This document shows positions 10,181 through 22,390 of a stretch of 64,000 nucleotides of DNA, piece by piece (position 1 is the stretch's first letter; each line of letters starts with the position of its first letter). The DNA lies in assembly GCA_948144175.1 (NCBI GenBank), contig CANXME010002486.1, positions 124,001 through 188,000 on the forward strand. The letters run 5' to 3'. Below the pieces are notes generated by a model, which worked only from the letters and a program-made list of their open reading frames with translations, searched no databases and was not told the DNA's origin. This stretch comes from Closterium sp. NIES-65 (Eukaryota; Streptophyta; Zygnematophyceae; Desmidiales; Closteriaceae). The position numbers and the translations under genes are program-made.

Positions 10181-12286
10181 TTAGTCAAATGCCACTCGCA
10201 GTGCAATGATTGGGCTGTGCGGTAGTCCCATGCCCGAAAAAGCAGTTGAATGGGACCCTACGTCTAGGCATTGGCTTCCGTGTGTCAGAGGGATGTGCGC
10301 GTGGATGTGTGGTGCCCAAGTGCGTGGGGAGGGTTGCAAGAGTGGCCACCAGCTTGCGCCTGGCCAGTGCGGAACTATCAGTGTGAGTGATGCATGGGTG
10401 CGTTGTGCGTGATGGAGGACGGCTGGGACCAGTTGAGGTGGGGGGAAGGCGAAGTTGTTTTCAGGTGTCCACGCGATCGAGAACGCATCAACTGCAATGG
10501 CTGCCGGGTGGGGAATCTTTGAACAGAAGCGCGGCAGTTGGGTGTTGCGGGAGTTTGCGAAAAGGTCGATGGAGTGAGGACCCCAACGACGTTCCAAGAT
10601 CCGGAACCACGGCGTTTTCAGCGCGTAATCGTCGTGGTCGACCATTTTTGAAAGCTCGTCGGCGTGTGTGTTGAGCTCGCGCGGAATCCATTCAATGATC
10701 AAGCGCGTGCCAAGCGCCATGCATGTTCGGATGATGCTCTTGCATGCCGTTGTGAGGTCGGGGCTGTGAGAGCCGCCTTTGCGAAGGATGAAGAATACGC
10801 CCTGGTTGTCCACCCGCACGAGAACGTGTTTTTGCTTGATCTTGTTCGCGTACGTTTGTAGCGCCCAAAGGACGCCTTCGATCTCCCGTCGCGTGCTGGA
10901 CGTTCCTCGTAGCGGCTCTGACATGGTTGCGCTAGCTTCTTCGATGCCACCCGGAAATGTGGTCAGAGTGGCGCCCCAACCATGAGAGCTGGCATCCACG
11001 TGGATTACCGCGTCGTAGCTGTTCTTGACGTGAAAAGGTGCGCCGTTGAAACGGTCGAACTCCTCGAGCCAAAATTGGAGCGCTTCTGCTGCAGATGGGG
11101 GGATAACGACGCTGCTTTTCCATGACGGTGCGTCGTCGATCACTTGTAACATAGCATGGCTGAATGCGCGAGCTGTCGCGCCAAGTGCGACACCCATCGA
11201 TGCGAGCATGCCAGTGATTCTGGCCACGTGGCGGACCGGGACTGGTCGGCATGCCTTGCTTGCGCTCAGGAGGTTCCGGATGGTTGCATGTAGTGAGGCT
11301 CGTCGGTCCGGACCGATGGAGAATCGGCCGGTATCGGTCTCGAGTTCTACGCCCAGGAATCGGAGACGCTGCGATGGTGACAGTTGTGATTTCTTCGCGT
11401 TTATCACAAGGCCTGCCTCTTTAAGATCCAATATCACCCGCTGGCAAGTTGCTTGCGCGTCCTCTTTCGACTGGCAGAGAAATAAGATGTCGTCCACGTA
11501 AGGTACGACTCGGATGCCTTGTTCTCGCCAACGCCGAGCTAGTTGCTTGATGAGCTGCGTGAAAACGAATGGAGCTGTCGCGAGGCCAAATGGTAGTGAA
11601 CGGAATGCGTATGTGCGCTTATCAAATTCAAAGCCAAGGAACTTCCAGCACGATGGGTGGATGTCGATGTGGTGGTAACCAGATTTGAGGTCAATGGAGA
11701 ACATCCAGTCCCCAACGCGCGCAAGGTCGGCGACGCGGCTGAGCCCTTCGTACTTGAACTTGGGGATGATCAAGTTGGCGTTGACTTTCCTCAGATCAAG
11801 AATGAGCCTGCATTTGTCTTTTTGCTCGACCACGTTGAGTGGACTTATGCATGTAAGCTCCGTTGCGGCCATCGGAATTGCCGCTCCCGTCTCTATGAGT
11901 TCTTGGATGGCGGTACGTGTGAACGTGGCATGCGTGTTTGCCCCGACATGATTGCGATCGTGGAAATGTTGCGGTGGGCCGTGGCTCCATGGCAACCAGT
12001 AACCCTTGGCGATGACGGAGAGGACAAGGCTGCTGGGGCACCATGAGCTCCACCACGCAAATGTCGCGCGAAGACGACCGCGCATGTGTGTAATAGTTCT
12101 GTCTGTAACGGCAAATTCGTACGGATCGTCGTGGCATGCCGCCTCGCACCGTCGTGCTCCTGTACATTTGAGGCCAAGTGGTATAAGCTTTGAGTATTCC
12201 ACGTTAAAGCATGCGTGTGCATGTACTTGTACGGGCAACCATTGATCGAAGGTGTGAAGAGAATGAACAATTGAATGAAATGTCAA
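10181..12286 (-). CDS. Reverse transcriptase-RNase H of the PAT/DIRS-like element
   Basis: The 701-aa frame copies element RNA into cDNA. Visible motifs are KCRLILDLRKVN, FSIDLKSGYHHI, LPFGLATAPFVFTQ, the YVDD active site in VVPYVDDILFL, and an RNase H domain with HVDASSHGWGATL, the glutamate in RREIEGVLWAL, VRVDNQGVFF and HADELSK. This arrangement is typical of the DIRS/PAT lineage rather than Gypsy or Copia. Confidence 0.9.
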   Translation of the reverse strand: MTFHSIVHSLHTFDQWLPVQVHAHACFNVEYSKLIPLGLKCTGARRCEAACHDDPYEFAVTDRTITHMRGRLRATFAWWSSWCPSSLVLSVIAKGYWLPWSHGPPQHFHDRNHVGANTHATFTRTAIQELIETGAAIPMAATELTCISPLNVVEQKDKCRLILDLRKVNANLIIPKFKYEGLSRVADLARVGDWMFSIDLKSGYHHIDIHPSCWKFLGFEFDKRTYAFRSLPFGLATAPFVFTQLIKQLARRWREQGIRVVPYVDDILFLCQSKEDAQATCQRVILDLKEAGLVINAKKSQLSPSQRLRFLGVELETDTGRFSIGPDRRASLHATIRNLLSASKACRPVPVRHVARITGMLASMGVALGATARAFSHAMLQVIDDAPSWKSSVVIPPSAAEALQFWLEEFDRFNGAPFHVKNSYDAVIHVDASSHGWGATLTTFPGGIEEASATMSEPLRGTSSTRREIEGVLWALQTYANKIKQKHVLVRVDNQGVFFILRKGGSHSPDLTTACKSIIRTCMALGTRLIIEWIPRELNTHADELSKMVDHDDYALKTPWFRILERRWGPHSIDLFANSRNTQLPRFCSKIPHPAAIAVDAFSIAWTPENNFAFPPPQLVPAVLHHAQRTHASLTLIVPHWPGASWWPLLQPSPRTWAPHIHAHIPLTHGSQCLDVGSHSTAFSGMGLPHSPIIALRVAFD

Positions 12287-12344
12287 CGAATGTGTCGGGA
12301 ATATTAACGCATGTCAACGCATGTCTCTTCTTCTCCTCGTTTCC

Positions 12345-12366
12345 CCTTTTTTTTTTTTTTTTTTTT
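12345..12366 (-). repeat. Homopolymer run between gag and RT frames
   Basis: About 22 T residues (A on the coding strand) lie between the gag frame and the RT frame of the tyrosine-recombinase element. The spacer 12287-12741 has no other coding feature I can support. Confidence 0.8.
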
Positions 12367-12741
12367 CTTGCCCCGTCGTCCACTTGGTAGGACATGGTTG
12401 TGCCTGCCCTTAGTGCGTAGGGGCTGATGCCTAGGGCCATGGACACCGTTGTCCATTGTGCTTTCTCTCATTCTCTCTTTGCCAAAACCATAGGCCTTTA
12501 GGAAGGTAGTTTTTATTAAATCAACCAACACACATAGCAATGCTTTCCTAGCATGCCACCAAGTGGCCAACATATGGGACCGAGGGGTTGTTGTTCCCCT
12601 TCCCTATCCTAGGCCCAAGCCTATCCCACCCTTTACTAGGGCTGGCCTCTTGCCATCGCAAACCCCTAGGGTTGCCCACGGTTTTCGCACTCAAGAGTGC
12701 ACCGTGCCTAGCGCCCAAGCGCCTAGTCTCATGGCCCGCTC

Positions 12742-14193
12742 CTACACCACCGGAGCGGGTCCCTGGCCTCCATGCCCGTTCCGAGGGCAGGCACTTGCCA
12801 CGTGGCCCGGCTGGCCGCAGCGGAAGCATGAGCCCCGGAACCCACGGCAATTGGCCGTGGGCGGGGGGCCTCGCTTGGGTAAGAACGGCATCGGCCCGTT
12901 GTTTCCGCCGCGGTTGACACGAGCGTATCCGCTTGCCGCACGGTCCATCGCCGCCATGTCCGCGACCGCCTGCTTGAAGGGTCGAGAAGTCAGCAGGCTC
13001 TTCTGCTGGTACAGCTTAAAGCGCTTCGCCGTGCGAAAGTCGGAGGCGTCCTCCACTTGAAGCACCTCGAAACGCCCCGCGATGAGGTTGAGAGCGTGTG
13101 AGATGAGTTCGAGTCCGCCCGCCGGATCACCGCGCTGCGCCTTGTATTCGGCGTGCAGCAGGTACGCCCGCAGGTCCTCCAGTAGCTCCGCTTGCTCTCG
13201 CACGGAGTCGTTGACGAAGGTTGCCGCCGAGAAGGTAAGATTAGAAGAAGGGAGGGGGGGAAGGTTTTCCGTGCCAATAAAATTAACATTGTTGACTGGA
13301 GCCTCACCGGCTTCATCTTCAGAGTCGTCGGTGTCGTTGTCGACCGCTGGAGCAGGGGGAGCGGCAGTCGCTGCGTCGTTGTCATGCCGGTTCGTCCGTG
13401 CTCCCCGTGTGCCTTTCTCCTTTTTTGCAGTTTCTTTTTTAGCCGACGCAGATGCGGCGGGTAGTGCAGTTTCCGCGGCTGTAACGCTAACGGGTTGCTG
13501 CTGTAGAAGGGACAGCAGCGCGTTGACCTGGTCCGGGGTCAACGCCTGCGTCAGCGCAGGGGCGGCGGTCGCGTCAGACGAGGAGACTGCAGTCCGCCTC
13601 CTCTGACGCTGACGCGACGGTCCAGCAGCGGGTGCTGGCGTGTGCTCGGCGTCAGTCGCGTGTGCCGCGCCAGTCCCCGTCGCCACTTGCGCCACAGGTG
13701 CCACTGGCGCCACAGGCGCCACTGGCGCCACAGGGACCGAAGGGTGCTGCTGGGTTTCGGCGTTTTTGTGGACCTCGAGCCCGCCCAGCAGCACGTCCAC
13801 TGCAGTCGGGGCGGAAGGTCCGTCTTCTGCCCGACGCTTGTTACGGCGTTCGCCCGCAGAATCGCGGGCGTTACGGTCGGAGTCGGAAGCGGGGGTTGAC
13901 GAGTTCCCGTTGTTAAGTGTCGGCGTAGGTGCCATCGTTGAGCGATTGAAGTTGAAAATGTCGCTGAGTAAAGTAGAGGGTGACTCGCCTCTAGGAAGCG
14001 ATTTAATCCTAGCCAGCTTGGAGGGAAAAACTACTCGAGCGGAAAATGTTGAGTGAGCCGTTTGAAAATTGAGAAACGTGGGTGGAGGGAAATGAGCTCC
14101 AACCCACGGTTTTTGTAGTTGGAGAAGGGCGTTTAGCGCGCTTCGACGATGCCAATTGTGCAGTACAAGCAGCTTCGCTTTCACAATACACAA
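12742..14193 (-). CDS. Gag-like protein of the PAT/DIRS-like element
   Basis: The 483-aa frame has a low-complexity Ala/Pro/Val-rich N-terminal half with a repeated VAPVAP motif. A central region follows (VREQAELLEDLRAYLLHAEYKAQRGDPAG), and near the C-terminus a zinc knuckle CFRCGQPGHVASAC (C-x2-C-x4-H-x4-C). It presumably coats element RNA. The frame starts inside repeat A1. Confidence 0.8.
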   Translation of the reverse strand: MCIVKAKLLVLHNWHRRSALNALLQLQKPWVGAHFPPPTFLNFQTAHSTFSARVVFPSKLARIKSLPRGESPSTLLSDIFNFNRSTMAPTPTLNNGNSSTPASDSDRNARDSAGERRNKRRAEDGPSAPTAVDVLLGGLEVHKNAETQQHPSVPVAPVAPVAPVAPVAQVATGTGAAHATDAEHTPAPAAGPSRQRQRRRTAVSSSDATAAPALTQALTPDQVNALLSLLQQQPVSVTAAETALPAASASAKKETAKKEKGTRGARTNRHDNDAATAAPPAPAVDNDTDDSEDEAGEAPVNNVNFIGTENLPPLPSSNLTFSAATFVNDSVREQAELLEDLRAYLLHAEYKAQRGDPAGGLELISHALNLIAGRFEVLQVEDASDFRTAKRFKLYQQKSLLTSRPFKQAVADMAAMDRAASGYARVNRGGNNGPMPFLPKRGPPPTANCRGFRGSCFRCGQPGHVASACPRNGHGGQGPAPVV

Positions 14194-14231
14194 TTTTAAA
14201 AAACACTACATGTGTGTTTAAAAATTATAAT

Positions 14232-14508
14232 GTTGTGAAAGGAGGAGTGCGCAGAACTCAATAATGCGGAAGTGATTACAACGTCTGAGAAAACAACGAG
14301 GCCGAGGTCTAGGACTAAAATAGCAATGCTAGCTAGGCCGAGGTCGCGGGGTCGCGAGATGGTTAGGTGCAGGTTCGGGGTTGGAAAACCCGAAGGCGAC
14401 GCGGTGGTGGCTCGGAAGGCGAGGTCGGCGGGCCGAGCCTGGTTTTCCGAAAACCGGGGTTGTACGCGTATAGTGTGACCCAGTAAGGAATCCGGAAAAT
14501 TCCTTACA
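14232..14508 (-). repeat. 3' LTR of Gypsy-1 (partial)
   Basis: The LTR begins TGTAAGGAATTTTCC on the minus strand right after a run of nine G, the same start as the LTR of Gypsy-2. It is cut at 14232 by the end of the tyrosine-recombinase element. Confidence 0.75.
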
Positions 14509-17500
14509 CTACCCCCCCCCATTTAAGAGAGGTGGTGAATATCCGACACACCTCGACGGGCCAGGTAAGCATCCACAACCGGATGTCCCTGTAGTGAGTC
14601 GGCTGCGACATACATGTCGTCCTCGCTCGTGCGTTCTTTCCAGCGAAGCAGGAATTTGACCGAGCGGCCGGCAACGGTTCCAGCGTGGGTTCGGCCACGG
14701 GGCGTGTGGTCGGCGCGATAGCTGGCCGAGCAACAGCTGGCGACTGCGGCGGTTCGTAGTGGCGAAGCAGGCAGACGTGGAACGCGTCATGTATTTTCCA
14801 GTCAGGCAGCAACAGCTTCGCGGTGACAGGTGTCACCATGTGGATGGCGCGAAATGGTCCCACGTATCTGGGCCGTAGTTTCGCTGGCTGCGGCAGACAA
14901 AGGTTCTTGGTGTCCAGAAGTACAACCCGCCCTGCACGGAAGGATAAATTCCGTCGATGTTTGTCCACCTGGTGGCTGGCCTGGCCGTGGTATTAGCCTT
15001 ACGAATAAAATCAGCCGCCTTCGTGCGGGCTGTCTGTAGTTCCGTGACAAACTGCTGCGATCGTGGCACCGGGTTGTCCAAAGTCGTTGATGAGGGTACC
15101 ACAGGGTCTATCCCGTAATTCAAATAGAAGGGTGATTGTTTAGTCGTGGCCGAAGGGGCGTTGTTGTACGCGAATTCCAGCATCGGCAGCGAGTCCTCCC
15201 ACTTGCGAATATCCGGGCAGTTGGTGCGAATCAGTTGCTCCATAGTCTGATTTGTCCGTTCTGTCAGTCCGTCGGTTTGTGGGTGGTATGACGACGAAAA
15301 CTGCAGGCGGGTACCGTACTGTGCCCACGCCTCCTGCCAGAACTTCGATGTAAATTTCGGGTCACGATCGCTGATGATCGCCGAAGGTAACCCGTGTAGG
15401 CGTACGACGGTGGAGATAAAGAGTTTTGCCGTATCTTCGGCTGCAATCGTCGTACGGCATGGTGCGAAATGCGCCATTTTCGTCAGGCGATCGACGACGA
15501 CCATTACCGAGTCGTTGCCACTTGTGCCAGCTGGAAGCCCCGTGACGAAATCCATCGTCACCTGTTGCCACGGTCGCTCGGGTGGCGGCAATCCGGCTGG
15601 CCTTTGTCGCGACGACTTCATTGCTTCGCAGGTCGGGCAAGTTGACACGTAGCGCTGCACGTCGGTGAGCATATCCGGCCAGAAATAATTCTGCTTCAGC
15701 CGCTTCAGTTTTTTCTCGATGCCGAAATGCCCGGAGAGGTTGGATTCGTGTACCTCCTGCGTCAGCAACTCCTGTAAAGGCTGGTAGGCGGGTACCCAAA
15801 TCCGCTTCGTACCGGCTTTTGGGTAGTACTTGCCGTGTGGCGTGGCAGCCGGTTGGTGCGGGTTCCTGACCCTAAACCTGTCAATCTTGTAGCCGTGGGT
15901 GAATAGTCCCATCAGCATCGGGTTGGTGTGGGCGATTAGTACCGCCGCGTTCTGCATGGATGGTCGGGTGAGGGCGTCAGCGATGTTGTTGGCGCCCTTC
16001 TTGTACGTGATGGTGTACCGAAAATTGGACTCGAGGAAGTCCAACCACCGGATTTGTCGTGGGTTAAGTGTCGGTTGCGTGCGCATGTACTGTAGCGATT
16101 TGTGGTCGGTTGGAATGGTCACGTCGGCTCCCGTGAGGTAGCAGCGCCAGGTACGAAATGCGTGGACGATGGCCAGCATTTCTTTGTCATGGATAGGGTA
16201 GTTGCGCTCGGGTGGCTGCATCCTGCGTGATTTGTAGGCGATGGGTTGCAGCCCGTTGCCGAAGTCCTGTAGCAGGACGGCGCCGACGGCAAAATCGCTG
16301 GCGTCCGTGATGACTTCGAACGGTCGAGATGGGTCGGCGAGGCGGAGCACCGGGGGCAAACCCAAAATGTTTTTGAGTGCGTCGAAGGCGGACTGCTCCT
16401 TCTCCCCCCACCGAAAATGACTGTCGTGATGCAGCAACTCGGTTAGCGGCTTGGTTATCCCTGCCATATTGGGTACAAAACGGCGAACGTAGTTAACAAA
16501 CCCAAAAAAACTTTGCAACTCAGGGATATTAGTCGGCGGCTTCCACTTGATGATGGCGTCCATTTTACGCGGGTCGATTTTGATGCCGTCGCCGGAAACC
16601 ACGTGCCCCAAAAATTCCAACTCTTGCTTTAGAAACTCGCACTTAGACCCTTTCGTAATCAGCCGATGCCCATGTAAACGCCGGAACACCTCCTCCAAAT
16701 CCCTCAGATGGTCCTCTTTTGTCGTGTTGTACACCAGGATATCATCCACGTACACAATCACCTTTTTGTCCAGCATGTCCCGAAAGATCCCATTCATCGT
16801 CAGCTGGAACGTCGAGGGCGCGTTTGTCAGTCCGAACGGCATCACAGTAAATTCATAACTGCCGTAGCGTGTGCGGAAAGCTGTCTTCGGGCAGTCGTCA
16901 GCGAACACGCGAATTTGGTGGTAGCCTTCTCGCAGGTCGATTTTGGAGAAATAACAAGCTCCGCGAAGTTGATCCAGCAGATCGTCAGTTCGCGGGATCG
17001 GGTAACGCGATTTTATCGTGACCCGATTCAGCGCCCGATAATCAATGCACATGCGTAGGCCCCCGTCCTTCTTCGGCGTGAACAGTATCGGCGCTTCATA
17101 CGGCGACGTGCTTGGTCGTATAAACCCCTTGGCTAGTAGATAATCCAGCTGGCTCCGCAACTCGGCGAGCTCTGGTTGGCTGAGCCGCCACTGTGTCCGC
17201 ACAGTAGGTTGCGCGCCGGGCTCCAGCTGGATTCGATAATCTTCTGGGCGCTGAGGGGGCAGGCCATCCGCGAGGTCATCCGCGAAACTTTCGGGATACT
17301 TCCGAATAATGCTCGCCAACTCCTCAGGGATTGCTGCGCAGAGCGTGTCGATGTCCGCGATTTTCTCGGAAGCTGCGACCTTGTACAGATGTACCAAGAA
17401 GGCCTGAGCTCCGCTGTTCATCGCTCGTGCCATGTTGACACCGTTAACACGTGTCGTCACCGGCTCTCGTTCCGTCCATTTCGGGAGCGTCGTCTTCCCT

Positions 17501-18053
17501 GTATATCCTCGCACGACGCACGCTCTTATCGTACAGTCGATCGTCGGATTGAAGCGCTGCAGCCAATCTCGCCCCAACAGCACATCGCAGCCGTCCAACG
17601 TCGTCGCTAACATCTTCATGCAAAACCCGATTTTTTCGCCACACTGGATCCGAATTTTTTCGCGCCTCGTCTCGGATGGCCAGCGGTGTCCCGTCCACCA
17701 ACCTTGCATCGATCTCCGGCAGACACCTGTTCAGCTTCACCCCTATTTTTTTGGCCGTTGTCAGGTTGACGAGGCTGTGACTCGCCCCACCGTCAACGAA
17801 GATTTATATTTTATAGCCGTTAACCCTCCCCACCACCAGCACAGGGTAGTCCACGTGTTCACCCACGTTATTCGTCCGGTTCTGGTCGATAGCTCTGATC
17901 GGTACCACGACCCGGTGTGGATGGTGATTATCGGGCGACAGGGTCTCGTCAGTAGGGGGCCCGTCTGCTACTGACTCACATCTTTTCCCGACCCTTCTCT
18001 GTCGTTCTTCTTCCCCTGCTTAAGCCGCGGGCAGTCTTTTTTCAGGTGGCCCA

Positions 18054-18181
18054 TGTCAGAACATATAGCTTATGCTTTTGTGTAGGTTGTAGTGGGGTAG
18101 CCTACATGGGGTACAACCCAATTAGGGTTAGTACTTGTACCCAACTCTTTCATAGTGCATTCATTCTCGTTCATTTTCACA
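18054..18181 (+). repeat. 5' LTR of Copia-1
   Basis: This 128-bp LTR runs from TGTCAGAACATATAG to TTTTCACA and is followed directly by the primer-binding site. Confidence 0.92.
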
Positions 18182-18399
18182 TGGTTTCAGAGCACAAATG
18201 CTCCTGGCCTGTGGGCCCTACTACTGCTTCCGCTGCTACTCGATCTGTCGCACGCCCCGTGACGTGCGACCTATTTTGGCGTGCGGCGATTTTCTCTCTG
18301 GCGCGCGCCCCGAGGCGCGTGGCCCCGTTCCTTCTAGGCGTGCGACCCCTCGCTGCCCCGTCGCGGCCCCATCTCGTCGCGCCGCCCTAGCGGCTGCGT

Positions 18400-18960
18400 C
18401 GCGCCGCCCTTCCCAACCCGGCCCCGCCTCTGCCGGCCCCGTCGCCTGCCCCTGCGGCCCCGGCTCTGCCCTTCCTGGCCCCGGCGCCACCTCGGCTGGC
18501 CCCGTCGCCTACCCCGGCGACCCCGACGCCGCCCTTCCCGACCCGGCCCCGCCTCTGCTGGCCCCGTCGCCTGCCCCTGCGGCCCCGGCTCTGCCCTTCT
18601 TGGCCCCGGCGCCACCTCGGCTGGCCCCGTCGCCTACCCCGGCGACCCCGACGCCGCCCTTCCCAACCCGGCCCCGCCTCTGCTGGCCCCGTCGCCTACC
18701 CCTGCGGCCCCGGCGCTGCCCTTCCCGGCCCCGGCGCCACCTCTGCTGGCCCCGACGCCGCCCTTACCGGCCCCGGCGCCGCCTCTACTGGCCCCGTCGC
18801 CTACCTCTGCGGCCCCGGCGCCGCCCTTCCCGGCCCCGGCGCCGCCTCTACTGGCCCCGTCACCTACCCTGCGGCCCCGGCGCCACCTCTGCTGGCCCCG
18901 TCGCCGCTCCACCCAGCCCCGCCGCCGTCCCCAAGCGGCCCCGCCGTCACCACCGAGCCG
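18400..18960 (+). repeat. GC-rich tandem leader of Copia-1
   Basis: Imperfect tandem units built on CCCCGTCGCCTACC and GGCCCCGGCGCC lie between the primer site and gag. They are followed to about 19190 by GAGCCGCC-based units. Long open frames across it on either strand are composition artefacts. Confidence 0.8.
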
Positions 18961-21499
18961 CCGGTGCCGCCAACCTGCTACAGAGCCGCCGGGTCGCCGA
19001 GCCGCCGAGCTGCAGTTGCTGCCGAGCCGCCGTACCGCCGAGCCACCCGAGCCGCCCGAGCCGCCGAGTCGCCGAGCCGCAGTTGCAGCCGAGCCGCCCG
19101 AGTCGCCCGAACCGCCGAGCCGCAGTTCCTGCCGAGCCGCCCGAGCCGCCCGCACCGCCGAGTCGCCGAGTCGCCGAGCCTACTCTTCCCACCACTGGTG
19201 AGCCCCTGCCCTGCTAGCGCGCTGCCCGCCGCCTGCTTGCCTGTCTGCCTGCCTGGCTCCCTGCCTTACTGCTGCTACTCCTGCTCCTGTTTCTACTGGC
19301 GGAGCCAGATGCAGCCCCAGCGACGTCCACGTGAGTCCCTCACGCCCCAGCAGCTGCGTGAGTGGTACGCTGGTTGGGGTTGTAGGGGTGGCCGCGCTGC
19401 TACTGCTACTACTACTGGTGCTACTAATACTGGCAGCGGCCAGAAGCAGCTCCAGCGACGCCCACGCGCGTCTCTCACGCCCCAGCAGCTTCGTGAGTGG
19501 TACGCTCAGAGTAGAGGGTCTCTCAGTTCTGTTCGCTGCTCTTACGTGATTCGCATTGGTGCTCGGACTGGTCAGCCTTGTGGGACACCTAGTCACACAC
19601 AATTCTGCTGCTTCGCCCGTCTGAGCGATGCCTGGCGTACCGAGTTTGGCTACGAGGCTGAGCTCCTCGACTGGGTGGAGCTGCTTAGGCAGAGGGTAGA
19701 TATATTTGCACTTGACTATGATGCTATTCTCACTGCCATGTATGCATTGCCTACTAGTGCTGACCGTGCCGGTCACCTGTGCGTACCGCCTGACCCGGGT
19801 ATAGATCCTGCTGCTCTAGCTGCTGGTGAGGCTGCTGCTCTAGGTGCTAGTGAGTCTCCTGCTCCAGGTACAGGTGCGGCTGCTGCTCTAGGTGCTAGTG
19901 AGTCTGCTTCCTCAGGTGCGGGTGAGTCTGCTCTCTCAGGTACCGCGTCGGCTCCGGCCTCTCACACCTTCACTCTTGACTCGGGGGCTTCCCGCTCCTT
20001 CTTTCGGGACCGCACCACACTCACGCCGCTTGGTCGGCCAGTTGCAGTTTCTCTGGCAGACCCCTCTGGGGGTCCTGTCCTTGCTCACTTCTCCATTGTC
20101 CTCCCGAGTCCGATGGCCCCCTCTGGCACCCTATCTGGTCTTTACCTCCCCTCGTTCTCTACGAACTTGGTGAGTGGTGCTGACCTACAGGATGCAGGGG
20201 TTCACCAGTTCACTCCTGCGAGTCAGCAGGTGACCCACTGCACGGACGCTCGGACAGGCCGACACCTGGCCACGTTTACACGCCAGCCGGGGTCGAGCCT
20301 ATACACGCTGACCACTGCGTCTCCTCCAATCACTGCGTCTGGTCAGGTAGCTGCGTCGGGTCAAGTGTTTGCTGCAACGTCCATGTCTGGTCCTGAGTCT
20401 GCCCCCTGCTCGTGTCGTCTCCTGTCTCACGAGACTCTCCTCTGGCACCACCGCCTTGGTCACCCCTCCCTGCTTCGTCTCCGAAGCATGGCCTCCCGTG
20501 TCCTTGTCTCTGGTCTTCCCCGGTCCCTCCCTCCCCTTCCTCTGGGGCCTGGCCCTACCTGCGTTCCCTGTGTCGAGGGCCGGCAGCGGGCTGCCCCTCA
20601 CTCCTCTTAGTTTCCTCCGACAAAGGCCCCGCTGCAGACGCTTCACATGGACGTGTGGGGCCCGGCCCGCGTCCGTGGACAGGGTCACGAGCGCTACTTC
20701 CTGCTGGTGGTTGACGACTACTCGCGTTACACCACAGTCTTCCCCTTGCGCAGCAAGGGTGATGTCACTGAGGTGTTGATCGACTGGATCCGCACAGCTC
20801 GTCTCCAACTCAGGCAGAGCTTCGGCTCGGACTTTCCTATTCTGCGCCTGCACTCTGACAGAGGAGGAGAGTTATCTTCTAGCCTTCTGCGAGCCTACTC
20901 TCGTGCACGAGGCATCCGCCAGACCTTCACGCTCCCGGACTCTCCACAGCAAAATGGGATTGCTAAGCACCGCATTGGCATGGTCATGGACGTCGCCCGT
21001 ACGTCCATGATGCATGCGGCTGCCCCCCATTTTCTGTGGCCGTTTGCGGTCCGGTACGCGGCACATCAGATCAACCTTCAGCCCAGGGTCTCCATGCCGG
21101 AGACCTCCCCAGCTTTGCTGTGGACGGGGAAGGTTGGCGATGCGTCTGCGATCCGTGTCTGGGGATCTCGGGCGTTTGTCCGCGACTTGTCTACGGACAA
21201 GCTGTCCCCTCGTGCTGCTCCCTGCGTCTTCCTGGGTTTCCCCCCTGACGCGCCAGGGTGGCAATTCTACCACCCCACCTCTCGCCGTGTTCTGTCCTCC
21301 CAGGACGTCACGTTCAACGAGTCGGTCCCCTACTACCGTCTCTTCCCCTACCGCACTCAGTCCCTCCCCCCGCCACCGCTCTTCCTTGTGCCAGGTCCCC
21401 CCCCCGGTAGACCCCCTCCCCCCTCAGGGTCCTGCCCCTTCAGGTGTGTCCCAGGTAGACGCTGTTGAGCCTGTCGAGGTTACTGGTGACTCTGGTGCT

Positions 21500-22390
21500 G
21501 CTGAGGGTGCTGAGCCTTGGGGTGCTACGCCTGGAGGTGCTGAGCCTGGAGGTGCTGAGCCTGGAGGTGCTGAGCCTGAGGGAGCTGGGCTTGCTCGTGT
21601 GGCGTCTGGCGGTGCTGTGCCTGGCGGTTCTCCGGGTGCCTCGTCTTGCCGGCAGCCACTCTCTCCACAGGAGTTGCGTGAGTGGTTTGCCCAGCGCTGG
21701 AGGCAAGCTGGTGGAGCTGGAGGTGCTGCAGGTACTGGAGGTTCTACTACTGCTGAGGGTGCTGGTGCCGCGGGTCCCGGAGGTGCTCGTACTGGGAGTA
21801 CAGGAGCTGCTGGGCCTGCGGGTACTTCTGGAGTTGGAGCTGCTGCGGGTGTTGGCGCGGAGGCTACTGCTGTCGGTCCTGGAGGCGGTCCTGCTGGGGG
21901 TACTACTGGAGCTGCTGGAGGTACTGGAGCTGGAGGTGCTGTTGGTTCTGGTGCTGCCGCTGGGGGTACTGAGCCTGGGGGTGTTGAGCCTGGGGGTGCT
22001 GAGCCTGGGAGTGCTGAGCCTGGGGGTGCTGACTCTGGGGGTGCCGAGCCTGGCGGTTCTCCGGGTGCCTCGTCTCGCCGGGAGCCACTCTCTCCACAGG
22101 AGCTGCGTGAGTGGTTTGCCCGGCGCTGGAGGCGAGCTGCTGGAGCTGGAGGTGCTGCAGGTGCTGGAGGTTCTGCTGCTACTGAGGGTGCTGGTGCCGC
22201 GGGTCCCGGAGGTGCTCGTACTAGGAGTACTGGAGCAGCTAGGCCTGCGGGTACTTCTGGAGTTGAAGCTGCTGCGGGTGTTGGCGCGGAGGCTACTGCT
22301 GTCGGTCCTGGAGGCGGTCTTGCTGGGGGTGATACTGGAGCTGGAGGTGCTGCTGGTGCTGGTGCTGCCGCTGGGGGTACTGGTGCTGTC
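21500..22390 (+). repeat. Gly/Ala/Glu/Pro-coding repeat hinge of Copia-1
   Basis: 15-bp units (GGTGCTGAGCCTGGA) encode GGAEP repeats between integrase and reverse transcriptase. Within it a block of roughly 400-450 bp, containing LSPQELREWFA, is present twice, starting near 21630 and 22050. Confidence 0.8.

Larger units (their letters stand above)
8690..14231 (-). mobile_element. PAT/DIRS-like tyrosine-recombinase retrotransposon
   Basis: The element has split direct repeats in the order A1 - coding region - B1 - A2 - B2 on the minus strand, the arrangement known for PAT, TOC and Kangaroo elements of green algae and nematodes. A1 is 14045-14231, B1 9072-9126, A2 8885-9071 and B2 8690-8744. 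Parts in order: gag with a CCHC knuckle, reverse transcriptase with RNase H, and a tyrosine recombinase in place of a DDE integrase. A1 and A2 are almost identical over 187 bp, so the insertion is very young. It looks whole, with no obvious breaks. Its 5' end abuts the 3' LTR of the Gypsy element at 14232-14508, so it probably landed in or at the edge of that LTR; elements of this family make no target duplication. Confidence 0.88.
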
